64,000 nt of DNA from Arenibacter echinorum (GCF_003259375.1 NZ_QLLN01000001.1:101360-165359), one strand, 5' to 3'; positions 1 through 9,149 are shown, counted from the first letter of the stretch. The notes: generated from the letters alone by a model not told the origin. A program made the numbers and translations.

Positions 1-120
1 GCCAATCCCCGGGTCGTTTTTAGGACGGAGCCTGTTGTTCTGAAGTATAGCGAAGTGCAACTTTTTGTGGTTTTCAAAGCGGAGCTTTGTAGGGATGGGC
101 GCAGCCAATCCCTAGGTCCT
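1..120. repeat. Degenerate intergenic repeat at window edge
   Basis: The 15-base string at 1-15 (GCCAATCCCCGGGTC) recurs with two changes at 104-118 (GCCAATCCCTAGGTC). Between them lies a hairpin CAAAGC-GGA-GCTTTG at 75-89, and an imperfect inverted repeat around 92-112 (GGGATGGGC against GCCAATCCC). No ORF is credible here. The array probably continues to the left of the window. It looks like a family of dispersed intergenic palindromes, but I cannot assign it to a named family. Confidence 0.5.
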
Positions 121-210
121 GTGATAGGGTGTTACTAGATTTTTCATTGCTTTTTAGGCCTTCAAGAATACTACGACAAACAGCTAGGCAATAAGAATAC
201 TTAAAGTTGA

Positions 211-2367
211 TTATTCCCTGTTATCCTTTTTAAAAATATTGCCAATACCCTTACCAATCTTTTGTATGGTTTCAATTCCTTTGTGGATTGGTTCAGGGTT
301 GATCTGATCATATCGTTTGCTACCAAATTGCTGAACGAACTGCTGGGGATATATAATAAGTCGACTGTTATTGGGGAAATGTTTTTCCATTTTGGACGGG
401 AGGTTTTCGAGCATAACCATATAAGATGCCGCACCCTCACGGGCAGAAACCAAAACAAATAAATCGTTTTCCCGTACATTTTTTGAGAGATCCAAGAAAT
501 CTTCCCAATCACTAAATTGACTAGGTATAATTGTAGCCGATAATTTAGAGTCCTTAACAAGTTTTTTTATAGATTTTAAGGTCATTTCATTGCAGTATAG
601 TTGAATCGGGATGCTTAATTCCTGAGCCAATTTTGCCATTTTTGTAAACCAAAGTTCAAAGCCGTTTTCGTGTTCGGTCAAAGGTGGGGCCGCAATTACA
701 ATTCTTTGATGGGACACCAAAGCTTTTTCAAAATGACAAATTATAGTAGTTTTATCGGTGTTGCTTATAATGCTGTCCACTTTTTTCCCAATTAGTTTAT
801 CGATAAATCCGGTACGTTGTGGCCATCCCAAAACAATGATGTCAGCCATTATTTCTTTAGCAATACGTGAAATTCCGCTGGCTGCGTTATGGTCGATGGT
901 GGCAATTATACTTACTTTTGTTTCTGTTGCAGACGCCTGTTCTACAAATTCTTGCAGTTTTTTTCTGGCTTTTAGAATATTGTTTTCAGCTTCATTGTTA
1001 TTGGAAACTACGGAGAGAACGGATAAGGGATTGGCCGATTTTTTCCCCTTAATAAAAATCGAAAATTCGAGAAGTTTTTCCATGTTCCCAATATTGGCAA
1101 TGGGCAGTAATATATGCTCATTATCCAAACTGTTTACTTTCATTGGCCCTGAGCTATCGTCTTCTGTTTCAACTACGAGTTTTTTAGCGGCTTTTTCAGT
1201 GGCAAAAGAGGCAACAACACAGGTGATTAGGATAAGTATTATGGTTCCGTTCAGGATGTTTTCATCTAGAATTTGAGCTTTGTAACCTACTAAAATTACG
1301 GCAAGTGTTGCAGCTGCATGGGAACTGCTCAATCCAAAAATAAGCTGACGCTGAGTTTTTGTGTATTTAAAAGCAAGTTGAGTAACCAATGCCGCAAACC
1401 ATTTGCCAAATAGTGCCACGACTGAAAGTGTTCCTGCCACAATAAGTGCTGTTTGTCCTTTTAGAATAACGCTAACATCAACCAACATTCCCACACTTAT
1501 CAAGAAAAAGGGAATAAATAGGGAATTGCCTATAAATTGAATTCTATTCATCAACGCAGAAGAATGGGGAATAAGTTTATTTAGGGCCAATCCGGCTACA
1601 AAAGCTCCAATAATTGGCTCAACACCTGCTATTTCGGCCAAGAATGCAGCAAAAAAAACAATGGAAAGGACAAAGATATAGTGGGAGTGTTTTTCACTTT
1701 CCAGTTTACGAAAAAACCAATTCGCAATCCTAGGAATTATAAGGAACATAATAGCAGAAAAAACACTTAATGAAATTCCCAAACGGATCCAAAAAGCCAT
1801 ATTCAGATTTCCCTGGCTGTTGCCCATAATTACCGCTAGAATGATAAGTACGGCCGTGTCCGTTAATATGGTCCCGCCCACGGTAATGGCTACAGCCTGA
1901 TTTTTTGAAACTCCTAATTTGCTTACAATAGGATAGGCCACCAGTGTATGGGTAGCGAACATACTGGAAGTGAGGAAACTGGCATTAAAGTCGTATTCCA
2001 GAAAGAAATAGCAGACAGGGAAACCGATGGCCAACGGAAAAATAAATGTAAAAAATCCAAACACAAGACTTTTGTTTTTGTTGGATTTAAACTCGTTCAT
2101 GTCCAGTTCCAGACCAGCTATGAACATGATGTACAAGAGGCCAATAGTTGAAAACAGGTCAATGGCCGAATTTTTTTCGAGAATATTGAGTCCAAATGGC
2201 CCTATTGCCACCCCTGAAATAATCAATCCAATTATGCCCGGAATATTTAGCTTTCTCAGCAGAATAGGCGATAGCAGAATAATAAACAGGATTAAAGAAA
2301 ATATCAGCACCGGATTTTCCAATGGCAATTCAAATTCGTGTCTGAAGTGTTCAAAAAAATCTTTCAT
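211..2367 (-). CDS. CPA2-family cation/proton antiporter with USP-like C-terminal region
   Basis: This 718-residue inner-membrane protein exchanges monovalent cations (Na+ or K+) for protons. Residues about 15-400 form the Na+/H+ exchanger domain with a dozen hydrophobic segments; the glycine-rich stretch near 45-60 (IPGIIGLIISGVAIGPFG) is typical of KefB/GerN-type CPA2 carriers. From about residue 415 to the end is a soluble region that looks like one or two universal-stress-protein modules rather than the Rossmann TrkA-N domain of Kef channels. The gene stands alone: a 272-base divergent gap separates it from the sulfatase, and repeats follow it. Family assignment is firm; ion specificity is not readable. 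Confidence 0.9.
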   Translation of the reverse strand: MKDFFEHFRHEFELPLENPVLIFSLILFIILLSPILLRKLNIPGIIGLIISGVAIGPFGLNILEKNSAIDLFSTIGLLYIMFIAGLELDMNEFKSNKNKSLVFGFFTFIFPLAIGFPVCYFFLEYDFNASFLTSSMFATHTLVAYPIVSKLGVSKNQAVAITVGGTILTDTAVLIILAVIMGNSQGNLNMAFWIRLGISLSVFSAIMFLIIPRIANWFFRKLESEKHSHYIFVLSIVFFAAFLAEIAGVEPIIGAFVAGLALNKLIPHSSALMNRIQFIGNSLFIPFFLISVGMLVDVSVILKGQTALIVAGTLSVVALFGKWFAALVTQLAFKYTKTQRQLIFGLSSSHAAATLAVILVGYKAQILDENILNGTIILILITCVVASFATEKAAKKLVVETEDDSSGPMKVNSLDNEHILLPIANIGNMEKLLEFSIFIKGKKSANPLSVLSVVSNNNEAENNILKARKKLQEFVEQASATETKVSIIATIDHNAASGISRIAKEIMADIIVLGWPQRTGFIDKLIGKKVDSIISNTDKTTIICHFEKALVSHQRIVIAAPPLTEHENGFELWFTKMAKLAQELSIPIQLYCNEMTLKSIKKLVKDSKLSATIIPSQFSDWEDFLDLSKNVRENDLFVLVSAREGAASYMVMLENLPSKMEKHFPNNSRLIIYPQQFVQQFGSKRYDQINPEPIHKGIETIQKIGKGIGNIFKKDNRE

Positions 2368-2583
2368 CGTGTTGATGCGCCCTTTTTAGGTCAGCTCTAA
2401 ATTCAACTATTTTTGGTTAATAATATTCATTTAGGGAAAGAATTCTTTCAAGAAATGATACTATGATTCATATAATGTGAGGCCTCGAAATATACCCATG
2501 TTCTATATGGACTGAAGTATAGCGTCAATGAAAATATTTGTAAAACGTTTCAAATTCAGGTTAAAGGGGAATTTATATATAAA

Positions 2584-2595
2584 TTGATTGTATTC
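2584..2595. promoter_or_regulatory. Possible LacI half-operator upstream of sulfatase
   Basis: The bases 2583-2594 (ATTGATTGTATT) match the right arm of the palindrome in front of the lacI-family gene (18861-18880) except for one central base. The left arm is not conserved, and the overall match over 20 bases is only about 13. It sits about 45 bases before the sulfatase start. A chance match in AT-rich DNA is quite possible. Confidence 0.2.
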
Positions 2596-2639
2596 CTTAT
2601 CTTATACTTCCAAAATCCAACCAATTAAATAACTACCAA

Positions 2640-4436
2640 ATGAAGAATATTTTAGTGAAGTGTATGGTCCTGGCCATATTTGGATTATCATTTTCTTGCA
2701 AAGAAAAGGCAAAACCTGAATCCACTTCCAATGCCCAACGCAACGAAAAACCCAATATTGTGCTTATCTTGGCCGACGATCAAGGTTGGGGAGATTTGGG
2801 GATTTCCGGGAATACCAATCTGGCAACCCCGAACATAGATGCCATTGCCAATAACGGGGTCACTTTTGATCATTTTTACGTAAGCCCGGTATGTTCGCCC
2901 ACTAGGGCCGAACTTTTGACCGGCCGTTATTTTCCGAGGGTAGGGGTCTATTCCACTTCTTCAGGTGGTGAACGTCTAAATTTGGATGAAACTACCATTG
3001 CGGAAGTTTTTAAAAAGGCCGGATATGCCACTGCTGCTTATGGAAAATGGCATAACGGTATGCAACCTCCTTACCATCCCAATGCCAGGGGTTTTGATGA
3101 TTTTTATGGCTTCTGCTCCGGACATTGGGGCAATTATTTCAGTCCCATGTTGGAGCACAACGGGGAAATAGTAAAGGGAGACGGCTTTATCATTGATGAT
3201 CTTACCAATAAAGGATTGGATTTTATGGATAGGAACAAGGAAAAGCCTTTTTTCTTATACCTGCCATACAATACGCCCCATAGCCCCATGCAGGTGCCGG
3301 ATGAATATTGGAATAGGTTCAAGGACAAGGAACTTGGCATGAAATATCATGGGGAGGAAGAAGAGAACGAAAACTTTAGCAGGGCGGCACTTGCCATGGT
3401 GGAAAATATAGATTACAATGTGGGACGGGTATTTGACAAACTAAGGGACCTTCAACTGGAAGAGAATACTATTGTAATATATCTATCGGACAACGGACCT
3501 AACGGATGGCGATGGAATGCCGGAATGCGAGGCAAAAAGGGATCTACCGATGAGGGCGGGGTACGTTCCCCTTTGGTCATGCAATGGAAGGACAAGCTAC
3601 CTATGGGCAAGCATATTTCAGAAATAGCAAGTTCCATAGATATATTGCCCACCTTATCGGATTTGGCCCAAATTGAGATGAATACTCTGAAACAGCTGGA
3701 TGGGAAAAGCCTAAAGCCACTGTTGATGGAAGATAAGCCATCTTGGGGCGCTAGGGTGGTCTATAACCATTGGAATAGTGGTACAAGTATCCGAACGCAA
3801 AATTATCGCTTGGATAGTAAGGACAGACTTTATGATATGGCTAATGATGGCGGACAGACCACAGACCTTTCTGGGAAACTGCCACAACTCACAGATTCTT
3901 TGAAACAATTAAAAAAAGACTGGCTGCAGGAGGTGATGCCAAAATCCAAAGAGACAGAGGATCGGCCCTTTACTTTGGGCCATCCTGATTATGTGTACAC
4001 CCAGATTCCTGCTAGGGATGGGGTGGCACATGGTAATATAGAACGGAGTAATAGACACCCCAACGATACCTTTTTTACAAATTGGAAAAGTACAAAGGAT
4101 AGCATCAGCTGGGATGTGGATGTCCTGGCCGATGGGGAATTTGAAGTGGAACTTTATTACACTGCCAAAGAAAAGGACTTAGGTTCCGAATTTGAATTAC
4201 GCTTGGGGGAAAGTTCCTTAAAGGCAGCCATTGCCAAGGCACATGATCCGCCGCTAGTAGGGGCAGAACGGGATCGTGACCCCAGAATTGAATCCTATAC
4301 CAAGGACTTTGTTCCTATGGATCTAGGGAAAATTGGCTTGAAAAAGGGTAGGGGCAACCTAGTACTAAAAGTGCTAAAAATACCTGGGGAGGAAGTTATG
4401 GATATGCGATTATTATTGTTTAAGAGGGTAAACTGA
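2640..4436 (+). CDS. S1 family sulfatase, lipoprotein
   Basis: A 598-residue type I sulfatase that hydrolyses sulfate esters, presumably on algal or host glycans. The N-terminus is a lipoprotein signal ending at Cys20 (SFSC), followed by a charged KEK, so it is anchored in the periplasm or outer membrane. The signature CSPTR places the formylglycine-forming cysteine at Cys85; Asp46-Asp47 (LADDQGWGD) bind the metal. The sulfatase fold ends near residue 430, and about 150 further residues form a beta-rich C-terminal extension. Its neighbours are unrelated, with no other glycan genes adjoining; the uronate genes lie about 13 kb away. Substrate cannot be told from sequence. A formylglycine-generating enzyme must be encoded outside this window. 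Confidence 0.92.
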   Translation: MKNILVKCMVLAIFGLSFSCKEKAKPESTSNAQRNEKPNIVLILADDQGWGDLGISGNTNLATPNIDAIANNGVTFDHFYVSPVCSPTRAELLTGRYFPRVGVYSTSSGGERLNLDETTIAEVFKKAGYATAAYGKWHNGMQPPYHPNARGFDDFYGFCSGHWGNYFSPMLEHNGEIVKGDGFIIDDLTNKGLDFMDRNKEKPFFLYLPYNTPHSPMQVPDEYWNRFKDKELGMKYHGEEEENENFSRAALAMVENIDYNVGRVFDKLRDLQLEENTIVIYLSDNGPNGWRWNAGMRGKKGSTDEGGVRSPLVMQWKDKLPMGKHISEIASSIDILPTLSDLAQIEMNTLKQLDGKSLKPLLMEDKPSWGARVVYNHWNSGTSIRTQNYRLDSKDRLYDMANDGGQTTDLSGKLPQLTDSLKQLKKDWLQEVMPKSKETEDRPFTLGHPDYVYTQIPARDGVAHGNIERSNRHPNDTFFTNWKSTKDSISWDVDVLADGEFEVELYYTAKEKDLGSEFELRLGESSLKAAIAKAHDPPLVGAERDRDPRIESYTKDFVPMDLGKIGLKKGRGNLVLKVLKIPGEEVMDMRLLLFKRVN

Positions 4437-4621
4437 TGTGGTAAGGGCAAATCGGCTTTCAATTATCATCCTTGCACCACCTAGTCTGATAATTTACTTT
4501 CAAAGAGGGTTCGTTGGGGCAACTCCAATGGTGCTTCTTTTCACATTCTATTGTGTTGTACTTTAACCTATATTCGATTCAGCTATTTAGAATAGCGGTT
4601 TGCTCGGTAGTTGGCATAGCT

Positions 4622-4647
4622 ATTTGGTTGTTATGAGGTAACCAAAT
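4622..4647. terminator. Inverted repeat between convergent genes
   Basis: ATTTGGTT and AACCAAAT form an 8-bp stem around a 10-base loop, between the convergent sulfatase and oligopeptidase genes. There is no strong T tract on either side, so terminator function is only suggested by position. Confidence 0.35.
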
Positions 4648-4671
4648 GAAATTGGAAATAGATTAGCCTTG

Positions 4672-6801
4672 CTATTTATATATTCCCTCTAGATTCAACA
4701 AAAACGCATAAATCTCAGCTGTTTCCTTTAAATAATCAAATCGGCCACTGGCACCACCATGACCAAAATCCATATTGGTACGGAAGAGCAATTGATTTTT
4801 ATCAGTTTTCATAGATCTGAGTTTGGCAACCCATTTTGCAGGTTCAAAATACTGTACCTGACTGTCATGTAAACCAGTTGTGACCAAAATATTAGGGTAG
4901 TTTTTCTTTTCAATATTTTCATAGGGACTATAAGACTTGATGTAGAAATAGGCATCTTCATTTTTTGGGTTTCCCCATTCATCAAATTCATTTGTCGTTA
5001 ATGGAATGCTTTCATCAAGCATGGTATTTACTACATCTACAAAAGGGACTGCAGCTACAACCCCATTCCATAAACTAGGTGACATATTTGCCACAGCTCC
5101 CATTAACAAACCACCGGCACTACCGCCCATAGCATACAAATGACCCTTGCCAGTATAGTGTTCCTCGATTAAAAACTCTCCACAATCGATAAAATCGGTA
5201 AATGTGTTCTTCTTTTTCATCAACTTGCCATCTTCATACCAACTGCGGCCCATTTCCTGACCACCTCTTATATGGGCAATTGCAAATACAAAGCCTCTAT
5301 CCAATAAGCTTAATCTACTACTTGCAAAACTTGCTTCCATACTAATTCCATAACTGCCATAACCGAAGAGCAATAAAGGTGTTGTGGCATCTTTATTTAA
5401 ATCTTTTTTATAGACCAAGGATATTGGTATTTTAGTGCCATCTTTTGCCTGGGCATAAATACGCTCGGTAACATAATCGGTTGAATTGTAACCGCCAACA
5501 ACTTCCTGTTGTTTCAATAATATTTTCTCCTTGCTTTTTATTTTGTAGTCATAAGTAGACGAGGGAGTGGTCAATGAAGTATAACTATAGCGCAGTACAT
5601 CGCTTGTGTATTCAGGATTGGGAATTATATAAGCTGAATAGGCGGCTTCACCGAAATTGAGATAATGTTCAGCACTATCCTTTAAGCCTCTAATACGTAA
5701 TTTTACAAGTCCATCTTTACGTTCATTAACGACAATAAAGTCTTGGAACTCTTCTATACCTTCTATTAAAACATCTTTGCGATTTGGTATTAATTGCTTC
5801 CAATGGGATTCTCCAGTGTTGTTAAGGGGGCATTCCATCAATTGAAAGTTCTTGGCGCCGTCCTTATTAGTGAGGATTAAAAATTTGTCATCCAAAGGTA
5901 CTACATCATACAACACATCTTTCAACCTTGGTTGAAAAATCTTGAAGACACTTGTAGGTTTGTTGGCATTTATCATCCTTAATTCCGAAGACAAGGTTCC
6001 AGTGGAATAAATAAAAATGTGCTGATTGTTTTTGCTCTTTTTTACCCATAAATAATTGGTATTATCTTTTTCGTGATAAACCACTTCATCTTGGTCGGCA
6101 CTTGTTCCCAAAGAATGGCGTTTAATTTTTTCAGGCAAAAGTGTGGCCAGGTTTTTTGAAGTGTAGAAGAGGGTTTTGTTATCATTTGCCCAGCAAGGGT
6201 CACCTTCGGTATTTAGAATACTGTCCTTAAGAATTTCGCCAGTCTCTAGATTTTTTATGTGAATGGTATATTGCCGGCGACTGACCAGATCAACACCAAA
6301 TGCCATTAATTTATTGTCTGGGCTGACATCAAATCCGGTAGCTGCATAAAAAGCATGTCCTTCAGCCGATTTATCAGCATCAAGTAATACTTCTTCCGGG
6401 GCGTCCATACTTTCTTTTTTCCGGCAGATTTTATAGTACTGTTTATCTTCTTCCGTTCTGTAGTAATAAAAGTAGCCATTTTTATATACGGGCACACTTT
6501 CATCTTTTTCCTTTATCCTTGATTTCATTTCCAAAAATAAGTCTGACTGAAATGGTTTGGAAGGACTCATTACGGTATCCAAATAGGCGTTTTCGGCCTT
6601 CAGATAGTTTATGGCCTTTGTACTGTCCGGGCCTTTGCCAAAATAGTCATACATCCAATAATAGTTGTCGGCAACACTATCGGCATGGATTACTCGCCAG
6701 TGTTCTTTTTTTTCTGCGATAGGAGCTGTCGCCTTCTGGAATTGTGCATGTGCATTGGCAATACAAATTATAAGACCTAATAGGGTAATTATTTTTTTCA
6801 T
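4672..6801 (-). CDS. Prolyl oligopeptidase family serine peptidase (S9A, oligopeptidase B-like)
   Basis: A 709-residue secreted peptidase with a signal peptide (residues 1-19, ending AHA). Residues about 25-430 form the beta-propeller lid and about 440-709 the alpha/beta-hydrolase domain. The catalytic triad is visible: Ser561 in GGSAGG, Asp646 in GLHDSQV and His681 in DFGHGGASG. Such enzymes cleave short peptides after basic residues or proline. Length and domain order are normal for oligopeptidase B. The gene is monocistronic, convergent with the sulfatase. The S9 family is certain; preference for Arg/Lys over Pro is inferred from overall resemblance to PtrB. Confidence 0.92.
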   Translation of the reverse strand: MKKIITLLGLIICIANAHAQFQKATAPIAEKKEHWRVIHADSVADNYYWMYDYFGKGPDSTKAINYLKAENAYLDTVMSPSKPFQSDLFLEMKSRIKEKDESVPVYKNGYFYYYRTEEDKQYYKICRKKESMDAPEEVLLDADKSAEGHAFYAATGFDVSPDNKLMAFGVDLVSRRQYTIHIKNLETGEILKDSILNTEGDPCWANDNKTLFYTSKNLATLLPEKIKRHSLGTSADQDEVVYHEKDNTNYLWVKKSKNNQHIFIYSTGTLSSELRMINANKPTSVFKIFQPRLKDVLYDVVPLDDKFLILTNKDGAKNFQLMECPLNNTGESHWKQLIPNRKDVLIEGIEEFQDFIVVNERKDGLVKLRIRGLKDSAEHYLNFGEAAYSAYIIPNPEYTSDVLRYSYTSLTTPSSTYDYKIKSKEKILLKQQEVVGGYNSTDYVTERIYAQAKDGTKIPISLVYKKDLNKDATTPLLLFGYGSYGISMEASFASSRLSLLDRGFVFAIAHIRGGQEMGRSWYEDGKLMKKKNTFTDFIDCGEFLIEEHYTGKGHLYAMGGSAGGLLMGAVANMSPSLWNGVVAAVPFVDVVNTMLDESIPLTTNEFDEWGNPKNEDAYFYIKSYSPYENIEKKNYPNILVTTGLHDSQVQYFEPAKWVAKLRSMKTDKNQLLFRTNMDFGHGGASGRFDYLKETAEIYAFLLNLEGIYK

Positions 6802-7116
6802 TTTTTAAATAGATAGGTGATAATGCCTTAATTTACGGGGAATGCCAGTGTTTAAATTAGTACAAAGGGGAAAATCATTCTGCCTTTAACTTAATTGTAG
6901 CAAAGGTTTAAAGCTTTTAATTTATGAGCAAATTTGAATCTTAAAATGGAGGGTGACTTTCAAATATGCCCATCTTATAAAGATACATAAAACCTGTTAT
7001 CCAACACATAATGAATGCAGTAAAGTGTGGATGAAAAAAATCACATTTCAACTTTAAAGTTGCGATTATTATCTACTTATACTGGAATTTCGATTTGAAG
7101 GTTTTGACTGCAGAAG
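6802..7116. other. Intergenic region, no gene seen
   Basis: These 315 AT-rich bases lie between the oligopeptidase start and the GNAT stop. The only structure is a perfect 14-base palindrome CAACTTTAAAGTTG at 7049-7062, about 55 bases beyond the acetyltransferase gene. No RNA gene or conserved short ORF is evident. Confidence 0.6.
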
Positions 7117-7635
7117 TTATTTTTCAATTTTATATAAGAGCAATTCCTCATTACTGTCAGGAAGTGTTGTTGTTCCCGCTAATGCCAAACCAAGTTTTTC
7201 CAAAAGTCTTTGGGAGGAAACATTGTGTTTGGAGGTGATGGCACTAATGGCATGAAGACCGAATTCATTGAAGGCTATATTTTTTAATTTGTCGGCAGCT
7301 TCATAAGCATAACCTTTGCCTTCATATTCTGGTAAAAAGGCAAAACCAATATCGATGCCTTCCAATCCTTCCCTGTCATATAATCCGCAACATCCAATTT
7401 TTGCCTTGTCCATTTTTCTTATAAGGGTATAATTGGAATATCCAAGTCTTTCCAGTTGCGGCTGCATCTTGGTCAAGATATACTCTTTTGCCATGTCGGG
7501 AGAGGTGATATTTCTATCTCCAATGTTTTTGAGCCATTTTGGACTATTGAACAGTTCAAAAATAAATGCTGCGTCTTCTTCCGAGGTGGGTTTTAGGAAT
7601 AACCTTTCTGTTTCGAACGTCTTATACTCCCCCAT
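7117..7635 (-). CDS. GNAT family N-acetyltransferase (RimJ/RimL-like)
   Basis: A 172-residue cytoplasmic acetyl-CoA-dependent acetyltransferase. It opens with the ETERLFLKP strand typical of the RimJ/RimL branch. The acetyl-CoA loop is recognisable at about residues 105-115 (YEGKGYAYEA, a Q/RxxGxG/A variant), followed by the ISAITSKHNVSSQRLLEKLG block that is diagnostic of this branch. The substrate may be a ribosomal protein N-terminus or a small amine; nothing nearby decides it. A repeat-derived block with a 19-codon ORF lies immediately upstream (7657-7716). Confidence 0.88.
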   Translation of the reverse strand: MGEYKTFETERLFLKPTSEEDAAFIFELFNSPKWLKNIGDRNITSPDMAKEYILTKMQPQLERLGYSNYTLIRKMDKAKIGCCGLYDREGLEGIDIGFAFLPEYEGKGYAYEAADKLKNIAFNEFGLHAISAITSKHNVSSQRLLEKLGLALAGTTTLPDSNEELLLYKIEK

Positions 7636-7656
7636 ATTTAAATTGACTTCACTCGA

Positions 7657-7760
7657 TTAATGTTTATCCGGGTCTAAAAGCCTAAGGTAATTATTTTCTA
7701 TATTTTTCAATGTCATTTTGAAAAAGGGTGTAAGGACCATGAAGCTTAAAAGGGGAGGTC
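7657..7760 (-). repeat. Coding-like intergenic block A (19-residue micro-ORF)
   Basis: Codons 7716-7657 on the minus strand read MTLKNIENNYLRLLDPDKH and stop. A homologous block at 11552-11650 reads MKNMGNNYLRPIDLDGH and stop. Several differences are synonymous (Asn, Tyr and Arg codons), and the alignment continues about 40 bases upstream of the ATG. It could be the tail of a decayed gene family, a short peptide gene, or a mobile-element remnant. I do not recognise the family. Confidence 0.4.
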
Positions 7761-7806
7761 TGGATCAAAAACAAGTATTTGGCCATATTGGACTAAGTTG
7801 CTATGG

Positions 7807-7818
7807 CTTAGGCAGGCC
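7807..7818. repeat. TTAGGCAGGC motif copy 1
   Basis: CTTAGGCAGGCC lies about 90 bases from the micro-ORF of block A. The same 12-mer occurs at 11731-11742 beside block B, and TTAGGCAGGC recurs at 12441-12450. It may be part of a REP-like palindrome. Confidence 0.4.
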
Positions 7819-7832
7819 ATCCCCGTTTAGTG

Positions 7833-8300
7833 CTACTTGTGATCAGGTTTTTTAAGGGAATTTTTTAATTCGATCTGCTTATCATCGACCTCAATTATTA
7901 CAGTGTCTCCATAGTTCAATTCCTCAATTTTTGGAAGTATTACCTCCAATATTGTTGGATTTTGAAAATGTTCTGCCTTGGTGGCAGGATCTGGCATATA
8001 GATTAAGCCGTTATAACTATTTTTATTTATATGAAGGGAAACATCGAAAAAGTAAAAATTTTCCGGTGGTATATGTGTGGACCAATTTATATTCTCAAGA
8101 AAATATTTTGGTTTTAAAATTTTAAAAAAATAAGGTGCAATGTCCAAATTAATAGTCCCTAAAAAGTATGGACTCAAGTCTAAACCTTTTTGTGAAAAAT
8201 GTTGGTATTGGGCTTTTAATGTTCCGTTGGGATAGCGAGGGTCTTTGGCCTTCCCTGAGGCAACCCCGTGACCCTGTTTAACTATAGCCTTTACTTTCAT
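7833..8300 (-). CDS. Small protein resembling the CTP-dependent riboflavin kinase fold (DUF120-like)
   Basis: A 155-residue soluble protein that I cannot assign with certainty. The beginning (KAIVKQGHGVASGKAKDP), the central YFLGTINLDIAPY and the terminal YGDTVIIEVDD resemble, in order, the G-x-G turn, the GT(L/I)NL substrate loop and the closing strand of archaeal CTP-dependent riboflavin kinases. If correct it is a small beta-barrel (RIFT) domain; catalytic competence is unproven. A -7 box candidate TAGGTTTG lies at 8341-8348 on the same strand. It is monocistronic between the GNAT and SIMPL genes. The alternative is an unrelated beta-rich hypothetical protein. Confidence 0.6.
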   Translation of the reverse strand: MKVKAIVKQGHGVASGKAKDPRYPNGTLKAQYQHFSQKGLDLSPYFLGTINLDIAPYFFKILKPKYFLENINWSTHIPPENFYFFDVSLHINKNSYNGLIYMPDPATKAEHFQNPTILEVILPKIEELNYGDTVIIEVDDKQIELKNSLKKPDHK

Positions 8301-8340
8301 AGTACCTAACTTTTAATGATTTTCACCTTTTTCCTTAAGA

Positions 8341-8348
8341 CAAACCTA
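8341..8348 (-). promoter_or_regulatory. -7 box candidate (TAGGTTTG)
   Basis: This matches the Bacteroidota -7 consensus TAnnTTTG on the minus strand, about 40 bases before the start of the DUF120-like gene. No clear -33 TTTG is seen. Confidence 0.35.
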
Positions 8349-8387
8349 ATAGGTAAGTATAGGTATTCCAGAAATAGTTGTACAGCC

Positions 8388-8405
8388 TTAGCTGGCAGGC
8401 AGGCT
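8388..8405. repeat. Diverged GGCAGGCAGGC motif
   Basis: TTAGCTGGCAGGCAGGCTCG is a diverged relative of the TTAGGCAGGC motif found at 7807, 11731 and 12441. It sits 30 bases beyond the end of the SIMPL gene. Confidence 0.3.
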
Positions 8406-8434
8406 CGCAATGCCGGGGAATGTAGGCAATATTA

Positions 8435-9109
8435 TTATTCCGTACTAAATTTTATCGTTACTGTTTTCCATTGATGACCAAATAAGATGTTTTTACTAAC
8501 ATCCCAATTTTTATCTTGTAGGGAACTTAGATAGACGTCCCTGATATTTACACTTATATTATCAACTTCCCTACCTTCTTTTAATTCAATAATCTTACCC
8601 AGTTTTTGTCCTGTTAGGGTAGCAATCATTTGACCTTTTCTTTTTGCTTTTGCCAAAATCTTAGAAAACAATCTTTTTTCGGACAATTCGGTGTCTCCAT
8701 ATTCAATTTCTCCAACAGCCCCGGAGATATAGTCCAACGTCTTCAATTCCGTAGTCAGTTTTTCCAGCTCTTTGGAATTTTGTAATTCAACGGCAAAACC
8801 TAATTTCCAAAATCCAGCATAATCGTGAATTTGAAATTCAGCATTATTTAAGGGTCTGGTTTTATACTTTTTATTTTTAAGAAATACTTCAAGTTCCTTG
8901 TACTTTTCGCGCATTTTTATTTTGGTCGAATCTGTACCGGCCACCACATTGGCATCCAATCTGGCAAACTTGGATTCACTTATCTGAACATGATATTCAA
9001 ATTTATTTGGTTTTATTCTGATGGAATCCCTTATTTCTATTTCTATAAATCCACTTTGGGCTAATCCGAAGTTGATAAATAATAGGGATAGGTATAATAG
9101 TTTCTTCAT
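8435..9109 (-). CDS. Secreted SIMPL-domain (DUF541-like) protein
   Basis: A 224-residue protein with an N-terminal signal peptide (MKKLLYLSLLFINFGLAQ). The C-terminal half carries the helix-strand pattern typical of SIMPL/DUF541 proteins: AKAKRKGQMIATLTGQKLGKIIELKE at about residues 152-177. It is predicted to be periplasmic. The family forms oligomeric assemblies, but its biochemical role is poorly defined. The N-terminal half is charged and may be helical around residues 60-80. It precedes nothing on its strand except repeats, and follows the YHYH gene by 40 bases, so co-transcription with that gene is possible. Confidence 0.7.
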   Translation of the reverse strand: MKKLLYLSLLFINFGLAQSGFIEIEIRDSIRIKPNKFEYHVQISESKFARLDANVVAGTDSTKIKMREKYKELEVFLKNKKYKTRPLNNAEFQIHDYAGFWKLGFAVELQNSKELEKLTTELKTLDYISGAVGEIEYGDTELSEKRLFSKILAKAKRKGQMIATLTGQKLGKIIELKEGREVDNISVNIRDVYLSSLQDKNWDVSKNILFGHQWKTVTIKFSTE

Positions 9110-9149
9110 TTTTTTTTTGACAGTGTTAACGCTTTATTGGTAGTAGTAT

